This document shows positions 35,639 through 46,956 of a stretch of DNA of 64,000 nt, in pieces. The notes below the pieces were generated by a model. It was given only the letters and a program-made list of their open reading frames with translations, was not told the origin of the DNA and searched no databases. A program made the translations under genes and the position numbers. The DNA is from Corynebacterium halotolerans YIM 70093 = DSM 44683 (lineage in GTDB: Bacteria > Actinomycetota > Actinomycetes > Mycobacteriales > Mycobacteriaceae), in contig NC_020302.1 of assembly GCF_000341345.1 (NCBI RefSeq), positions 2,274,075 to 2,338,074 on the forward strand, written 5' to 3'. How positions within the stretch are numbered: the first letter of the stretch is position 1; every line of letters starts with the position of its first letter.

Positions 35639-37552
35639 GTGAAGTCACTCGTCCGAATCCTCCGCAGCGCCTCCGCGCTGTGGCCGTTCTACCTCGGTGT
35701 CATCCTCGCCGCCACGGCCGTCGCCGCGCTGGCGCTGGTCTCCCCGTTCATCCTGCGGGAGGCCACCGACGCGATCGTCGCCGCCGTCAGCGGTGACGTC
35801 ACCGCCGAGTCGGTGACCATGACCATCGTGTGGCTGGCCGCCGGCCTGTTCATCGCGGACCTGGCCAACAACGCGATGGGCAATGTCGGCGGCTACATCG
35901 GCGACGTGATGGCCGCCCGCATGCGCCAGATCCTGTCCACGCGCTACTACGCCAAGCTGCTGGCCCTGCCGCAGCGCTACTTCGACCACCAGGTCACCGG
36001 CACCGTCATCGCCCGGCTGGACCGCTCGATCACCTCGATCACGCAGTTCCTGCAGTCGTTCTCCAACAACTTCTTCCCCATGCTCATCACGGCGGTGGCG
36101 GTGCTGGCCATCACCGCCTGGTACTACTGGCCGCTGACCGTGCTGCTGGCCGCCCTGTTCCCGATCTACATGTGGCTGACGGCCCTGACCAGCAAGCGCT
36201 GGCAGCGTCTCGAGGGCGACAAGAACCGTCAGGTCGACCAGGCCAACGGTCGCTTCGCCGAGGTCATCGGCCAGGTCAAGGTGGTCAAGTCCTTCGCCGC
36301 CGAGGTCCGCGAGCTGGCCGCCTTCGGCCGCCGCTACGGCAGGACGGTGGACATCACCCGCCCGCAGTCGAACTGGTGGCACTCGATGGACACCCTGCGC
36401 GGGGCGGCGCTGAGCCTGATCTTCTTCGCCATCTACCTGGTGCTGTTCCTGCGCACCCTGAACGGGTACTTCACGCTGGGCGACATGGTGATGCTGCTGC
36501 AGCTGGTTAACCTGGCCAAACAGCCGGTGTTCTCCATGAGCTTCATCGTCGACGCCGCCCAGCGCGCCATGGCCGGCTCCAAGGACTACTTCCTGGTCAT
36601 GGAGGAGGAGTTCGAGCCCACCGCCAACCGTCAGCTGACCGCCGCGACCGCCGCCACCGGGGTGCCGGAGCTCGACACCCGCGCCGTCGAACCGCTCACC
36701 CCTGTGGACGGCCGCCCCGTCATCGCCTTCGAGAACGTCTCCTTCGCCTACGAACAGGGCGAACCGGTCCTCCGCGACGTGTCCGTCACGGCCCGGCGCA
36801 GCCAGCGGGTGGCCCTCGTCGGCGAGTCCGGCGGCGGGAAGTCCACGCTGGTCAACCTCCTGCTGGGCCTGTACCCCATCAGCGACGGCCGCCTGCTGGT
36901 CTGCGGGCACGACGCGGCGGAGCTCACGGCCGAGCAGCTGCGGGCGAGCGTCGGTGTGGTCTTCCAGGAGCCGGCGCTGTTCTCCGGCACAGTGCGCGAG
37001 AACATCGCCTACGGCCGCCCCGGCGCCACCGACGAGGAGATCGTCGATGTGGCCAAACGTGCCAACGCCCACGACTTCATCACCGCCTTCCCGGACGGTT
37101 ACGACACCGTCATCGGCGAGCGCGGCCTGCGCCTGTCCGGTGGACAGAAGCAGCGCGTGGCCGTGGCCCGCGCAATGCTCAAGGACGCGCCCGTGCTCGT
37201 CCTCGACGAGGCGACCTCCGCGCTGGACACCAAGTCCGAGCGCGCCGTGCAGGCCGGCCTCGACGAACTGATGAAGGACCGCACGACGCTGATCATCGCG
37301 CACCGCCTGTCGACGATCGCGGACGTCGACGTCATCGTCACCCTGCGCGGCGGCGAGGTCGACGAGATCGGCTCCCCGGACGAGCTGGCCGCCTCCGGGG
37401 GCATCTACTCGGAGCTGCTGAAGCTGACGGCCTCGTCCTCGGCGGCCGACCGGGCGCGGCTGAAGAAGTTCGGCTTCGTGGCCGACGGCTCCGGGGACAC
37501 CGGGGACACCGCAGATGAATCCAACTCCGGCGTTTCCGCCCGGGGCGACTAA
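35639..37552 (+). CDS. ABC exporter, fused permease and ATPase
   Basis: A 637-residue half-transporter of the MsbA/multidrug exporter type. Six membrane segments occupy residues about 18-300. The ATPase has Walker A LVGESGGGKSTLVN (about 395-408), signature LRLSGGQKQRVAVARAM (about 500-516), Walker B VLVLDEATSALD and H-loop IIAHRLST. The GTG start has a GAAGAGAG ribosome site. Probably a homodimer; the substrate is unknown. The next gene starts 10 bp downstream. Confidence 0.9.
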   Translation: MKSLVRILRSASALWPFYLGVILAATAVAALALVSPFILREATDAIVAAVSGDVTAESVTMTIVWLAAGLFIADLANNAMGNVGGYIGDVMAARMRQILSTRYYAKLLALPQRYFDHQVTGTVIARLDRSITSITQFLQSFSNNFFPMLITAVAVLAITAWYYWPLTVLLAALFPIYMWLTALTSKRWQRLEGDKNRQVDQANGRFAEVIGQVKVVKSFAAEVRELAAFGRRYGRTVDITRPQSNWWHSMDTLRGAALSLIFFAIYLVLFLRTLNGYFTLGDMVMLLQLVNLAKQPVFSMSFIVDAAQRAMAGSKDYFLVMEEEFEPTANRQLTAATAATGVPELDTRAVEPLTPVDGRPVIAFENVSFAYEQGEPVLRDVSVTARRSQRVALVGESGGGKSTLVNLLLGLYPISDGRLLVCGHDAAELTAEQLRASVGVVFQEPALFSGTVRENIAYGRPGATDEEIVDVAKRANAHDFITAFPDGYDTVIGERGLRLSGGQKQRVAVARAMLKDAPVLVLDEATSALDTKSERAVQAGLDELMKDRTTLIIAHRLSTIADVDVIVTLRGGEVDEIGSPDELAASGGIYSELLKLTASSSAADRARLKKFGFVADGSGDTGDTADESNSGVSARGD

Positions 37553-37562
37553 CGTGGCAGGC

Positions 37563-38708
37563 ATGCAGTTTCCCAGCCTCGACGAACTGAAGAACCGCCG
37601 GACCCGGAAGTGGACGGTCTACGGGGACGACGTCCTGCCCCTGTGGATCGCCGAATCGGACTTCTTCACCTCTCCCCCGGTCAAGCAGGCCATCCGGGAC
37701 GCGGTGGAACGCGAGTCCTTCGGCTACACCCCGGCCACCTCCGACCTGCCGCAGGCGCTGAGCGACTTCTACGCCGGGGCCTACGGCTGGCGTCCGGACC
37801 CGGGGATGGTCGTCGCGGTGCCCGACGTCGTGCGTGGTCTGCTGCTGGCCATCAGGTACATGACCCGCCCCGGCTCCCCGGTCGTCGTGCCCGTGCCCGC
37901 CTACCCGCCGTTCCTGGAGCTGCCGGAGACCGCCGACCGGGAGAAGGTCGAGGTCAACGCCTACGACGGGCTGGATCTGGCCGAGATCGAGGAGGCGTTC
38001 AGAAACGGCGCCGGCTCCATCCTGCTGTGTTCGCCGAACAACCCGCTCGGCTACACCCTCAGTGAGGAGTTCCTCACCGACCTGGTCGCCCTGGCCGACC
38101 GTTACGACGCCCGCGTGCTGGTCGACGAGATCCACGCCCCGCTGGTCTTCTCCGGTCGCCACATCGTGGCCGCGGGTCTGAACGAGCAGGCCGCGAAGGT
38201 CTGCGTGACGGTCACCGCCACCTCCAAGGCGTGGAATATCGCGGGCCTGAAGTGCGCGCAGATCATCTTCACCAACCCGGTGGACAAGGAGACCTGGGGG
38301 AAGATGACCGGGGTGGCCAAGGACGGCACCTCCACCATCGGTGTGTTCGCCGCGGCCGCCTGCTACCGGGAGGGCGGCGATCACCTCGACGAGCAGCTGG
38401 CCTACCTGCGCGGCAACCGCGACTGGCTGGTCGAGGAGCTGCCCAAGCGGGTGCCCGGCCTGCAGGTGTCCAATCCCGAGGCCACCTACCTGATGTGGCT
38501 GGACTTCTCCGGCACCGTCATCGGGGACCTGGTGCAGCCGGCCGCCTGGCTGCGCAGGAACGCGAAGGTCGCGCTGAACGAGGGCACCACCTTCGGCACC
38601 GGCGGCGAGTACTGCGCCCGTCTGAACTTCGCCACCTCCCGTGAACTGCTGGAGGAGGGCGTGCGCCGCATGGCCGAGGCCGTCGCGCAGGTGGACGCGG
38701 AGGACTAA
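37563..38708 (+). CDS. aecD: PatB/AecD-type cystathionine beta-lyase (C-S lyase)
   Basis: PLP-dependent C-S lyase cleaving cystathionine and related thioethers in methionine biosynthesis. The 381-residue protein has FPSLDELKNRRTRKWTVYGDDVLPLWIAESDF at the N-terminus, CSPNNPLGYTLS (about 160-171), VLVDEIHAPLVFSGRH (PLP-ring Asp) and the PLP lysine in TVTATSKAWNIAGLKCAQI (about residue 223). ATG at 37563 begins 10 bp after the exporter stop. It precedes brnQ in C. glutamicum; here about 5.5 kb separate them. Confidence 0.93.
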   Translation: MQFPSLDELKNRRTRKWTVYGDDVLPLWIAESDFFTSPPVKQAIRDAVERESFGYTPATSDLPQALSDFYAGAYGWRPDPGMVVAVPDVVRGLLLAIRYMTRPGSPVVVPVPAYPPFLELPETADREKVEVNAYDGLDLAEIEEAFRNGAGSILLCSPNNPLGYTLSEEFLTDLVALADRYDARVLVDEIHAPLVFSGRHIVAAGLNEQAAKVCVTVTATSKAWNIAGLKCAQIIFTNPVDKETWGKMTGVAKDGTSTIGVFAAAACYREGGDHLDEQLAYLRGNRDWLVEELPKRVPGLQVSNPEATYLMWLDFSGTVIGDLVQPAAWLRRNAKVALNEGTTFGTGGEYCARLNFATSRELLEEGVRRMAEAVAQVDAED

Positions 38709-38728
38709 ACGCTCTCGACCGGGAGCGT

Positions 38729-38775
38729 GACCTGACCCGCCGGGGAGTTTCCTTTCCGGCGGGTCAGGTCTTTTT
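38729..38775 (+). terminator. Rho-independent terminator of aecD
   Basis: A perfect 15-bp stem (38729-38743 with 38756-38770; GACCTGACCCGCCGG / CCGGCGGGTCAGGTC), 12-nt loop, followed by TTTTT. The clearest intrinsic terminator of the window, 21 bp after the aecD stop. Confidence 0.92.
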
Positions 38776-38884
38776 GCGGGTGCGCGGGGCGGGATTTTGT
38801 GTGAGCTCCTGGAATCCGCCTGCTGGCCGGTGGAAACCGCTCCTGAAGTCCACGCTGAAGCCGGTCCCCGAGAGCCGGCTCCCG

Positions 38885-38983
38885 AGGTCGATCCCGCCCG
38901 GTCGATCCCACCAGGTCGATCCTGCGGGCAGGATCGACCTGCCGGGTCGAACTCGCGGGTGGGATCGACCCAACGGGATCGAC
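38885..38983. repeat. Nested palindrome of GGTCGATCC units
   Basis: Three direct GGTCGATCC copies (about 38886, 38900, 38914) face three inverted GGATCGACC copies (about 38931, 38962, 38975). AGGTCGATCCTGC (38913-38925) pairs perfectly with 38928-38940 over a 2-nt loop, and GGTCGATCCCACC (38900-38912) pairs perfectly with 38958-38970. A related single unit, GGGTCGATCC, occurs at 3204-3213. This family is distinct from the 83-bp repeat. Confidence 0.8.
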
Positions 38984-39127
38984 CCAACGGGCCCGGGGCC
39001 AAGGAACGTGCCCCGAGTCACTCACCACGCCCACCCCGGCGACCCACCCTAGACCCGGAAACCAGCCCCCACCCCCGCAACTGTGCGCTGTTTCACAGGG
39101 ACTCCTGCAGGCTCATTCGTTCTTCCC

Positions 39128-39140
39128 TACCCTGAGTGTC
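39128..39140 (+). promoter_or_regulatory. Candidate leaderless promoter of treS
   Basis: TACCCT fits the -10 consensus TAnnnT and ends 7 nt before the ATG, so transcription could start at the A of the start codon. No ribosome-binding site is visible before treS, which supports a leaderless message. No clear -35. Confidence 0.4.
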
Positions 39141-41131
<1,991 letters not shown>

Positions 41132-41132
<1 letters not shown>

Positions 41133-42313
41133 TGGACAACCTGGCCCGCATGCTGGAAAACGCGCGCTTCTACGGCGCGAAGTCCGAGGCGATCGACTCC
41201 ATCGACGTCGTCCGTGAGGCCCCGGCGGCCGGCGGGACGCTGATGGTCCTGCGCGTCCACCACGGCGGACGCTCGGATCTCTACCAGGTGCTTGTCGACG
41301 CCGAGGGGTCGGACGTCCTCGCCGACGCGGACGTCGCCACGGACTACGGCGCGGCACTGCTCGGCGGCGAGCCCGCGGGCTTCGGCGGACTGCACACGGT
41401 CGCCGACCTGCCCGGCGGTCTCACGGGCCGGATGATCTCCGGCGAGCAGTCCAACACCTCGCTGATCTTCTCCGACGACACCGCCGACCGGCTGATGGTC
41501 AAGGTCTTCCGCAAGCTCGAACCGGGCGTCAACCCGGATGTCGAGCTGCTGTCCAAGATTCCGGACTGCCCCAACGTCGCCCCCGTGCTCGGCTGGGTGA
41601 CCGAGGAGATCGACGGTGAGGACCATGTGCTGGCGATGGTCCAGGACTTCGTGGCCGACGCCCGCGACGGCTGGAAATTCGCCCTCGGGTTCGCCGCCCT
41701 GGACGCCAGCTTCGGCGCCGAGGCCGCCCTGCTCGGCGAGGCCACCCGCGCGGTGCACACCGCCCTGGCCGACGCCTTCCCCACCGAGGAGGTCCCCGCT
41801 ACGGAACTGACCCGCAGCCTCGAGGAACACCTTGACCACCTGGTGGCCCGGGCCCCCGTCCTCGAGCCCTACGCCGACGCCGCGCGCGAGCGCTACCGGG
41901 CGCTCGGCGACGGGACCCACACAGTCCAGCGCATCCACGGGGACCTGCACCTGGGTCAGGTGCTGCGCGCCCCGGAGGCCTACGTGCTCATCGACTTCGA
42001 GGGCGAGCCCGCCCGCCCGCTGGCCGAGCGCCGCCGCCCCGACTCCGCGCTGCGCGACGTGGCCGGGATCATCCGTTCGCTGGACTACGCCGCGCACTTC
42101 CACTCCCACTCCGGGGAACAGGGCCCGGCCGCGCCCGCGGAGTGGGCGGCCGGCGCCACCCGGGAATTCCTGGCCGGCTACGGCGTGGGGGCCTCCCCGC
42201 TGCTGGACGCCTACGTGCTGGACAAGGCCCTCTACGAGGTGGTCTACGAATCCGACAACCGCCCCGGCTGGGTGGACATCCCGCTCGAGGCGGTCAAACG
42301 GCTGGTCGGATAA
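41132..42313 (+). CDS. mak: Maltokinase partner of TreS
   Basis: ATP-dependent maltose kinase giving maltose 1-phosphate, usually acting with TreS toward GlgE-type glucan synthesis. The 393-residue protein has the N-cap (about 1-95; [22 protein letters not shown]), [49 protein letters not shown] (about 267-315) with catalytic Asp and the DFEGE metal site. ATG at 41132 shares a base with the treS stop. No glgE is seen in the window. Confidence 0.93.
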
Positions 42314-42324
42314 GACCGGCAGGC

Positions 42325-42765
42325 TCAGCCCACGGCCTTCGCCACCAGATCGGCGATGGCCTTCTCCGCGGCGCCGGTGAGCCCGGTGACGGCGAAGGAG
42401 GTCGGCCACAGGCCGTCCGAGTCATCGAGGTTCGCCTCGGGCGTGAACCCGAACGTGGAGTAGCGCTCCTTGTCGTCGGTTCCGCTCCGGAAGAAACACA
42501 CCACCTTTCCCTGCCGCGCGTAGGCGGGCTGGCCGTACCACAGCTTCGGGGCCAGGTCCGGTGCGGTGGCGGTGACGATGGCGTGGATGCGCTCGGCGAC
42601 GGGGCGGTCGGTGTCGTCCATCCCCTCGATCTTCGCCAGGACGTCGAGTTCCTCGGCGGCCTTCCTCCCGCCCCGGGGGCGCTCGGACTCCCTTCTCAGC
42701 TCCGCGGCGCGTTCCTTCATGGCGGCGCGTTCCCGCTCTGTGAAGCCGCCCGATCGTGCGGTCAT
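42325..42765 (-). CDS. DUF1801-type (YdhG-like) protein
   Basis: A 146-residue protein with the DUF1801 pattern ERIHAIVTATAPDLAPKLWYGQPAYARQGKVVCFFRSGTDDKERYSTFGFTPEANL (about 59-114), preceded by a charged helical extension rich in Arg/Glu. The family is soluble and of uncertain role (YdhG/YjhA-like). It converges with mak, 11 bp apart. Confidence 0.75.
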   Translation of the reverse strand: MTARSGGFTERERAAMKERAAELRRESERPRGGRKAAEELDVLAKIEGMDDTDRPVAERIHAIVTATAPDLAPKLWYGQPAYARQGKVVCFFRSGTDDKERYSTFGFTPEANLDDSDGLWPTSFAVTGLTGAAEKAIADLVAKAVG

Positions 42766-42861
42766 CTCCTGTTCCTCCTTGCACCTGTTCGTGTTCCGGT
42801 ACCTCTGAACGCGCGGAACAATTTCCCGAATCCCGGCCGGTTGCCGCCGACCTCGCGATCC

Positions 42862-43905
42862 TCAGAACCGCCGCGCCGAGCGCGGCACCTCCTCCGGGAC
42901 CGAGCGGCCCACCGAGAACACCGCGAACGGCTCGCCGTCGACCAACCGGCGCAGAAACCGCGCGGTGTCCGGGGGGTTCTTGAGCTCGGAGTGCACCGAG
43001 ACCCGAAGTCCGTACCGGTCGAGGGTGAGCCACAGCCGCATGAGCACCCGCCCCAGGCCGATCCACTCCCCCGGCGTGACCGGGCCGGGGCGCGCGCCGA
43101 GCACCAGCCGCGCCGGCGGGCGTTTCCGTCGCGGCACGCCCGCCGACGCCCGCGCGCTCATCCGGTGGACACGGTGCAGTGCCCGGTGCCAGAACCCGGC
43201 GTGGTCGATGAGCATCCCGGCCGGCCGGGAACGCAGCAGACGGGCGGCCAACCGGGCCCGGCGCGGTGGTATGCGCAGAGTCTCGGCGCTGAGCCCGTCG
43301 AGCCCGTGGCGGGGGTGTGCCGGGTCCAGGCGCAGCCACGCAATCGTCTCCCGGATCAGCGCGGGACTGCCGGCCAGGTGCCTCCCGGCGATCGGGGCCA
43401 GGCGGGACCACATCGATTCCGGCACCATGCCGACGACCACCTCCGGGTACCCGTGGGTGGCCCGGCGGGCCGGCCACTCGGCCTCCGCGTCGCCAAGGGC
43501 GGCCTGCAGGGCGGCGGGGTCGGGTTCGAGTCGGCCGCGGTCGACCTGGCGGTGGCGGATGTCCGTGGCGGTGAAGATCTCGTCGATGCCCGCCTCCCGG
43601 CGCACCCGCAGCGCCACGGTGATATCCGGGGCGGTGCCGGTGACCGCAACGACGTCCGCGCGGGCGCCCTGTGCGGCCGCGGCGATGGCGAAGGACTCGA
43701 TCCAGCAGCCCAGCCCGAGCAGCAGGTCCATGTGGGAGGGATCGGCCGCGGGCAGGGTGCGGGATGGGTCGACGCCGACCTCGAGCCAGGCCTCGTCGCC
43801 GTCGATCACGGGCGTGCCCGGTTCCCAGGGTTGGGTGTTGTGGACCGAGGGCGCGCGAGCGGCGGTGGTCACGGCGGTGTCGATGATCTCGTGCAACGGT
43901 GTCAT
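42862..43905 (-). CDS. Acg-like nitroreductase-family protein
   Basis: A 347-residue protein of the Acg (Rv2032/Rv3127-like) branch of the nitroreductase fold. The N-terminus TAVTTAARAPSVHNTQPWE is the family signature; other blocks are DPSHMDLLLGLGCWIESFAIAAAAQG (about 63-88) and TPGEWIGLGRVLMRLWLTLDRYGLRVSVHSELKN (about 275-308). In mycobacteria such proteins are dormancy/stress proteins with FMN sequestration; the role here is open. ATG at 43905 has GGGAG 6 nt upstream. A good promoter precedes it. Confidence 0.8.
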   Translation of the reverse strand: MTPLHEIIDTAVTTAARAPSVHNTQPWEPGTPVIDGDEAWLEVGVDPSRTLPAADPSHMDLLLGLGCWIESFAIAAAAQGARADVVAVTGTAPDITVALRVRREAGIDEIFTATDIRHRQVDRGRLEPDPAALQAALGDAEAEWPARRATHGYPEVVVGMVPESMWSRLAPIAGRHLAGSPALIRETIAWLRLDPAHPRHGLDGLSAETLRIPPRRARLAARLLRSRPAGMLIDHAGFWHRALHRVHRMSARASAGVPRRKRPPARLVLGARPGPVTPGEWIGLGRVLMRLWLTLDRYGLRVSVHSELKNPPDTARFLRRLVDGEPFAVFSVGRSVPEEVPRSARRF

Positions 43906-43975
43906 GGCAACTCCCGGTGGTAGAGGCACGGCTCGTGCAGCGGATGCCCGGCCGCGGGCGGGGCCCGTGCCGGAA

Positions 43976-44004
43976 ACTGTAAGCCCCACCACGCCCGTCG
44001 ACAA
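43976..44004 (-). promoter_or_regulatory. Promoter of the Acg-like gene
   Basis: On the minus strand TTGTCG (43999-44004), 17 nt spacer, TACAGT (43976-43981). Spacing is ideal and both hexamers are close to the vegetative consensus. Start would be near 43969, giving a leader of about 64 nt. Confidence 0.55.
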
Positions 44005-44090
44005 CCAGGTGGTCTTCCGGGGCGTCGGCAAGCGGTTGCGGGCGGTCGTGCCGTCCGTTCCCCGGCTGTCTCAGTGGGCCTCCCGCGCGG

Positions 44091-44096
44091 TATAGT
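44091..44096 (+). promoter_or_regulatory. Candidate -10 element of brnQ
   Basis: TATAGT, five of six to TATAAT, with only a weak -35 (GTCTCA, 17 nt upstream). Predicts transcription from about 44103 and a leader of roughly 180 nt before brnQ. Confidence 0.4.
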
Positions 44097-44282
44097 TCAG
44101 TGACTTACCAGGACATGTTCGGACGGGCGAGGTCACCCACGCCCCGCCCCGGCCCCGAACCGTTCATCGCCCTGACCCGGGTGGCATCACCGGCACGAGA
44201 AACACCCCCTTTCACTGCCGCATGCTCGACAGATACCGTGACTTAATCCGCACCCGCTACCTGACATGATGGGGTTTTCCCG

Positions 44283-45674
44283 ATGACAGCTGACACTGAC
44301 GCCCGCGCCGGTTCCACCGTGGCCTCGAAGCCCGGTCCGATGCTCGTCGTGGCCACGGCCCTGATGCTCTTCTCGATGTTCTTCGGTGCCGGCAACCTGA
44401 TCTTCCCGCCGATGCTCGGCGTCGAGGCCGGCGAAAGCTTCCTGCCGGCCATTCTCGGCTTCCTGGGCACCGGCGTGCTCCTGCCCGTGCTGGCGATCAT
44501 CGCCATCGCCCTGTCCGGCAACAACCTCCGGGATCTCGCCAACCGCGGCGGCTGGATCTTCGGCCTGGTCTTCCCGATCCTGGCCTACCTGTCCATCGGC
44601 GCCTTCTACGCCCTGCCGCGTACCGGGGCGGTCGCCTACGAGACCGCCATTCAGCCGCTGACCGGTTGGGACGGCATGCTGTCGTCGGGCATCTTCAACT
44701 TCATCTTCTTCGGCGTGGCGCTCGCCCTGGCCTGGAACCCGAACCAGATCGTGGCCACCCTGGGCAAGTTCCTCACCCCGATCCTGCTGGTGCTGCTGGT
44801 CATCCTGGTCGCCCTGGCGGTGTTCCAGTTCGACGGCCAGCCGGGCGCCCCGCTGGAGAAGTACGACTCGCCCGCCGCCGCCGGCCTGCTCGAGGGCTAC
44901 CTGACCATGGACGCCATCGCCGGCCTGGCCTTCGGCATCGTGGTCATCTCCGCCCTGCGCTACCGCGGCATGCCGGAGGGGGGCCCGGTGGTGCGCGGCA
45001 CCATCTGGGCCGGGCTCGGCGCCGGTGTCCTGCTGGCGCTGATCTACCTGGGTCTGGGCTTCATCGGCCAGATCATCCCGGATCCGGCGCAGTACGACAA
45101 CGGCGCGGGCATTCTCGCCGGTGCCGCGGAACTGACCATGGGCACGCCGGGCCAGATCATCTTCGGCCTGATCGTCCTGCTCGCCTGCCTGACCACCGCC
45201 GTTGGCCTGATCTCCGCCACCTCGGAGTTCTTCCACACCCTGACCCCGGGTATCAACTACCGCGCCTGGGCGATCGTCTTCTCCCTGCTGTCCTTCGCCC
45301 TGGCCACGATGGGCCTGGACACCGTGCTGGCGGTCGCCGCCCCGATCATCGGCTTCATCTACCCGCCGGCGATCACCCTGATCTTCATCACCCTGCTGGA
45401 GCCGGTGCTGCGCGGGAAGCTGTTCTTCTTCTGGGCGTTCCGTCTGCCGATCTGGGTGGCCGTGATCTGGTCCGCGCTGACCACCCTCGTCGACCTCGGC
45501 TGGGGCGCGTCCTTCCTTGAGCCGCTGATCTCCTGGGCCCCGATGCAGGATCTGACCCTGGGCTGGGTTCTGCCGACCGTCGTCGCCCTGGTCATCGGCC
45601 TGATCATCGACGTGGTCAAGCCGCACCCGGCGCCCGAGAACGTCAAGAAGCTCATCCACTCCCTGCAGGGCTGA
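44283..45674 (+). CDS. brnQ: Branched-chain amino acid uptake carrier
   Basis: LIVCS-family secondary carrier taking up Ile, Leu and Val (and Met in some corynebacteria) with sodium. The 463-residue protein has about 12 membrane segments; LMLFSMFFGAGNLIFPPMLGVEAGESFLPAILGFLGTGVLLPVL (about 22-65) and LACLTTAVGLISATSEFF (about 300-317) are characteristic. ATG at 44283 has GATGGGG 9 nt upstream. In C. glutamicum it follows aecD directly. Confidence 0.94.
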   Translation: MTADTDARAGSTVASKPGPMLVVATALMLFSMFFGAGNLIFPPMLGVEAGESFLPAILGFLGTGVLLPVLAIIAIALSGNNLRDLANRGGWIFGLVFPILAYLSIGAFYALPRTGAVAYETAIQPLTGWDGMLSSGIFNFIFFGVALALAWNPNQIVATLGKFLTPILLVLLVILVALAVFQFDGQPGAPLEKYDSPAAAGLLEGYLTMDAIAGLAFGIVVISALRYRGMPEGGPVVRGTIWAGLGAGVLLALIYLGLGFIGQIIPDPAQYDNGAGILAGAAELTMGTPGQIIFGLIVLLACLTTAVGLISATSEFFHTLTPGINYRAWAIVFSLLSFALATMGLDTVLAVAAPIIGFIYPPAITLIFITLLEPVLRGKLFFFWAFRLPIWVAVIWSALTTLVDLGWGASFLEPLISWAPMQDLTLGWVLPTVVALVIGLIIDVVKPHPAPENVKKLIHSLQG

Positions 45675-45682
45675 GTTTCGCC

Positions 45683-45721
45683 CCCGGGGTGGCGGGGTGA
45701 AGGCCGCGCCCCTGCCCCGGG
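45683..45721 (+). terminator. Hairpin downstream of brnQ
   Basis: CCCGGGG (45683-45689) pairs with CCCCGGG (45715-45721) and an inner GGGG/CCCC extends the stem; there is no T-run. Could end or attenuate brnQ transcription before the next gene. Confidence 0.35.
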
Positions 45722-45784
45722 ACAGTCCACTTTCCGTAAGGTTGGGTTAAGAAACCCCCAGCTAACCGGAAGGTGGATTTTTTC

Positions 45785-46816
45785 ATGTCTCCCTCGACCC
45801 CCCTGTCCCTCATCGACTTCTGCACCGTCTACCCGGGGGAGAAGGTCGGCGAATCCATGGCCCGCTCCGTGGACCTGGCCCAGCGCGCGGAGAGCCTCGG
45901 GTACTCCCGCATCTGGTACTCCGAGCACCACAACATGAAGTCCATCGCCTCCGCGGCCCCGGCGGTGCTCATCTCCCACATCGGCGCGAAGACGAAGAAG
46001 ATCCGCCTCGGCGCCGGTGGTGTGATGCTGCCCAACCACTCCCCCTATGTCATCGCCGAGCAGTTCGGCACCCTCGCCGAGCTCTACCCGGACCGCATCG
46101 ACCTCGGCCTGGGCCGCGCCCCCGGCACGGACATGAACACCCTGGGCCGGGCGCTGCGCCGGGACGCGAACGCCGCCGACCACTTCCCCGAGGACGTCCT
46201 CGAGCTCGACGGCTACCTCAAGGGCCGCTCGCGCATCCCGAGCGTGCAGGCCATCCCGGGAGCGAACACCAACGTGCCGCTCTACATCCTGGGCTCGTCG
46301 ATGTTCGGCGCGACCCTGGCCGCGAAGCTGGGCATGCCGTATTCCTTCGCCTCCCACTTCGCGCCGACCCACCTGGTGCAGGCGGTGACCTACTACCGCA
46401 ACAACTTCGAGCCCTCCGACACCCTGTCCGAGCCGTACGTCATCGCCGCGGTCAACGTCACCGCCTCCGACTCCCAGGAGGACGCCGAGCGCCAGACCGA
46501 GGGCGTGCACCGCGAGCGCGTGCGCTCCATGGCCGGCCGCGGCCGCCACCTCACCGAGGACCAGCTGGACCAGATCCTCAACTCCCACTCGGGTCAGCAG
46601 ATCCTCGACATGCTGCGCTTCTCCGCCATCGGCACCGGCGACAAGGTCCGCCAGTACCTGGAGGAGTTCACCGAACTGGCCCAAGCCGACGAGCTGATGA
46701 TCTCCCTGCAGTCCACCAGCCACGACGAGGCGCTGCGCTCCATGGAGATCCTCGCCGACGCCTGGTCGCTGGATCCGTCTCGGATGGCCGGGGCACCGGG
46801 CGAGCACAGGGTGTAG
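45785..46816 (+). CDS. LLM-class (luciferase-like) flavin-dependent oxidoreductase
   Basis: A 343-residue bacterial-luciferase-like protein: LSLIDFCTVYPGEKVGESMARSVDLAQRAESLGYSRIWYSEHHNMKSIASAAPAVLISHIGAKTKKIRLGAGGVMLPNHSPYVIAEQFGTLAELYPDRIDLGLGRAPGTD gives the complete N-terminal flavin-barrel signature, in the MsnO8/alkanal monooxygenase-like branch. Substrate unknown. ATG at 45785 has AAGGTGG about 10 nt upstream; GTG at 45773 would overlap that site. It follows brnQ as in C. glutamicum. Confidence 0.88.
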   Translation: MSPSTPLSLIDFCTVYPGEKVGESMARSVDLAQRAESLGYSRIWYSEHHNMKSIASAAPAVLISHIGAKTKKIRLGAGGVMLPNHSPYVIAEQFGTLAELYPDRIDLGLGRAPGTDMNTLGRALRRDANAADHFPEDVLELDGYLKGRSRIPSVQAIPGANTNVPLYILGSSMFGATLAAKLGMPYSFASHFAPTHLVQAVTYYRNNFEPSDTLSEPYVIAAVNVTASDSQEDAERQTEGVHRERVRSMAGRGRHLTEDQLDQILNSHSGQQILDMLRFSAIGTGDKVRQYLEEFTELAQADELMISLQSTSHDEALRSMEILADAWSLDPSRMAGAPGEHRV

Positions 46817-46885
46817 CGCTTCCGCCCCGCTTCTCGACGCCCGTCGCTGAGCCCCGTCGCTGAGCCCGCCGCCAGGGCACGCGAA

Positions 46886-46915
46886 AGCCCGGGCCACCTC
46901 CTGGTGACCCGGGCT
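46886..46915. terminator. Bidirectional hairpin between convergent genes
   Basis: AGCCCGGGCCACC (46886-46898) pairs with GGTGACCCGGGCT (46903-46915) with one mismatch and a 4-nt loop. It lies between the convergent LLM gene and membrane-protein gene; short T/TTTC ends occur on the minus side. Confidence 0.6.
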
Positions 46916-46956
46916 CCGGTGCCGCTCGGCGTCGCTACGCGAGTCAGGTGACGAGC

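Larger units (their letters stand above)
38776..39140. other. Intergenic region between aecD and treS
   Basis: A 365-bp gap. It contains a cluster of GGTCGATCC / GGATCGACC units that form a nested palindrome (38885-38983) and, at its right end, TACCCT (39128-39133) placed 7 nt before the treS ATG. Short readings across it show no coding signal. Confidence 0.55.
43906..44282. other. Divergent intergenic region, Acg-like gene and brnQ
   Basis: A 377-bp gap with a promoter on each strand (43976-44004 leftward, 44091-44096 rightward). The brnQ leader is about 180 nt and contains a 15-codon reading (44222-44269, MLDRYRDLIRTRYLT) with no ribosome-binding site and no run of branched-chain codons, so I do not annotate it as a leader peptide. 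Confidence 0.45.

Noticed and set aside
44101..44117. A 15-nt match (GTGACTTACCAGGAC) between the brnQ leader and the malQ start region at 23360
   Set aside because: A match of this length is expected by chance in a window of this size, and the flanks do not align.
44222..44269. Possible leader peptide (MLDRYRDLIRTRYLT) before brnQ
   Set aside because: No ribosome-binding site, no run of Leu/Ile/Val codons and no alternative hairpins that would make an attenuator.
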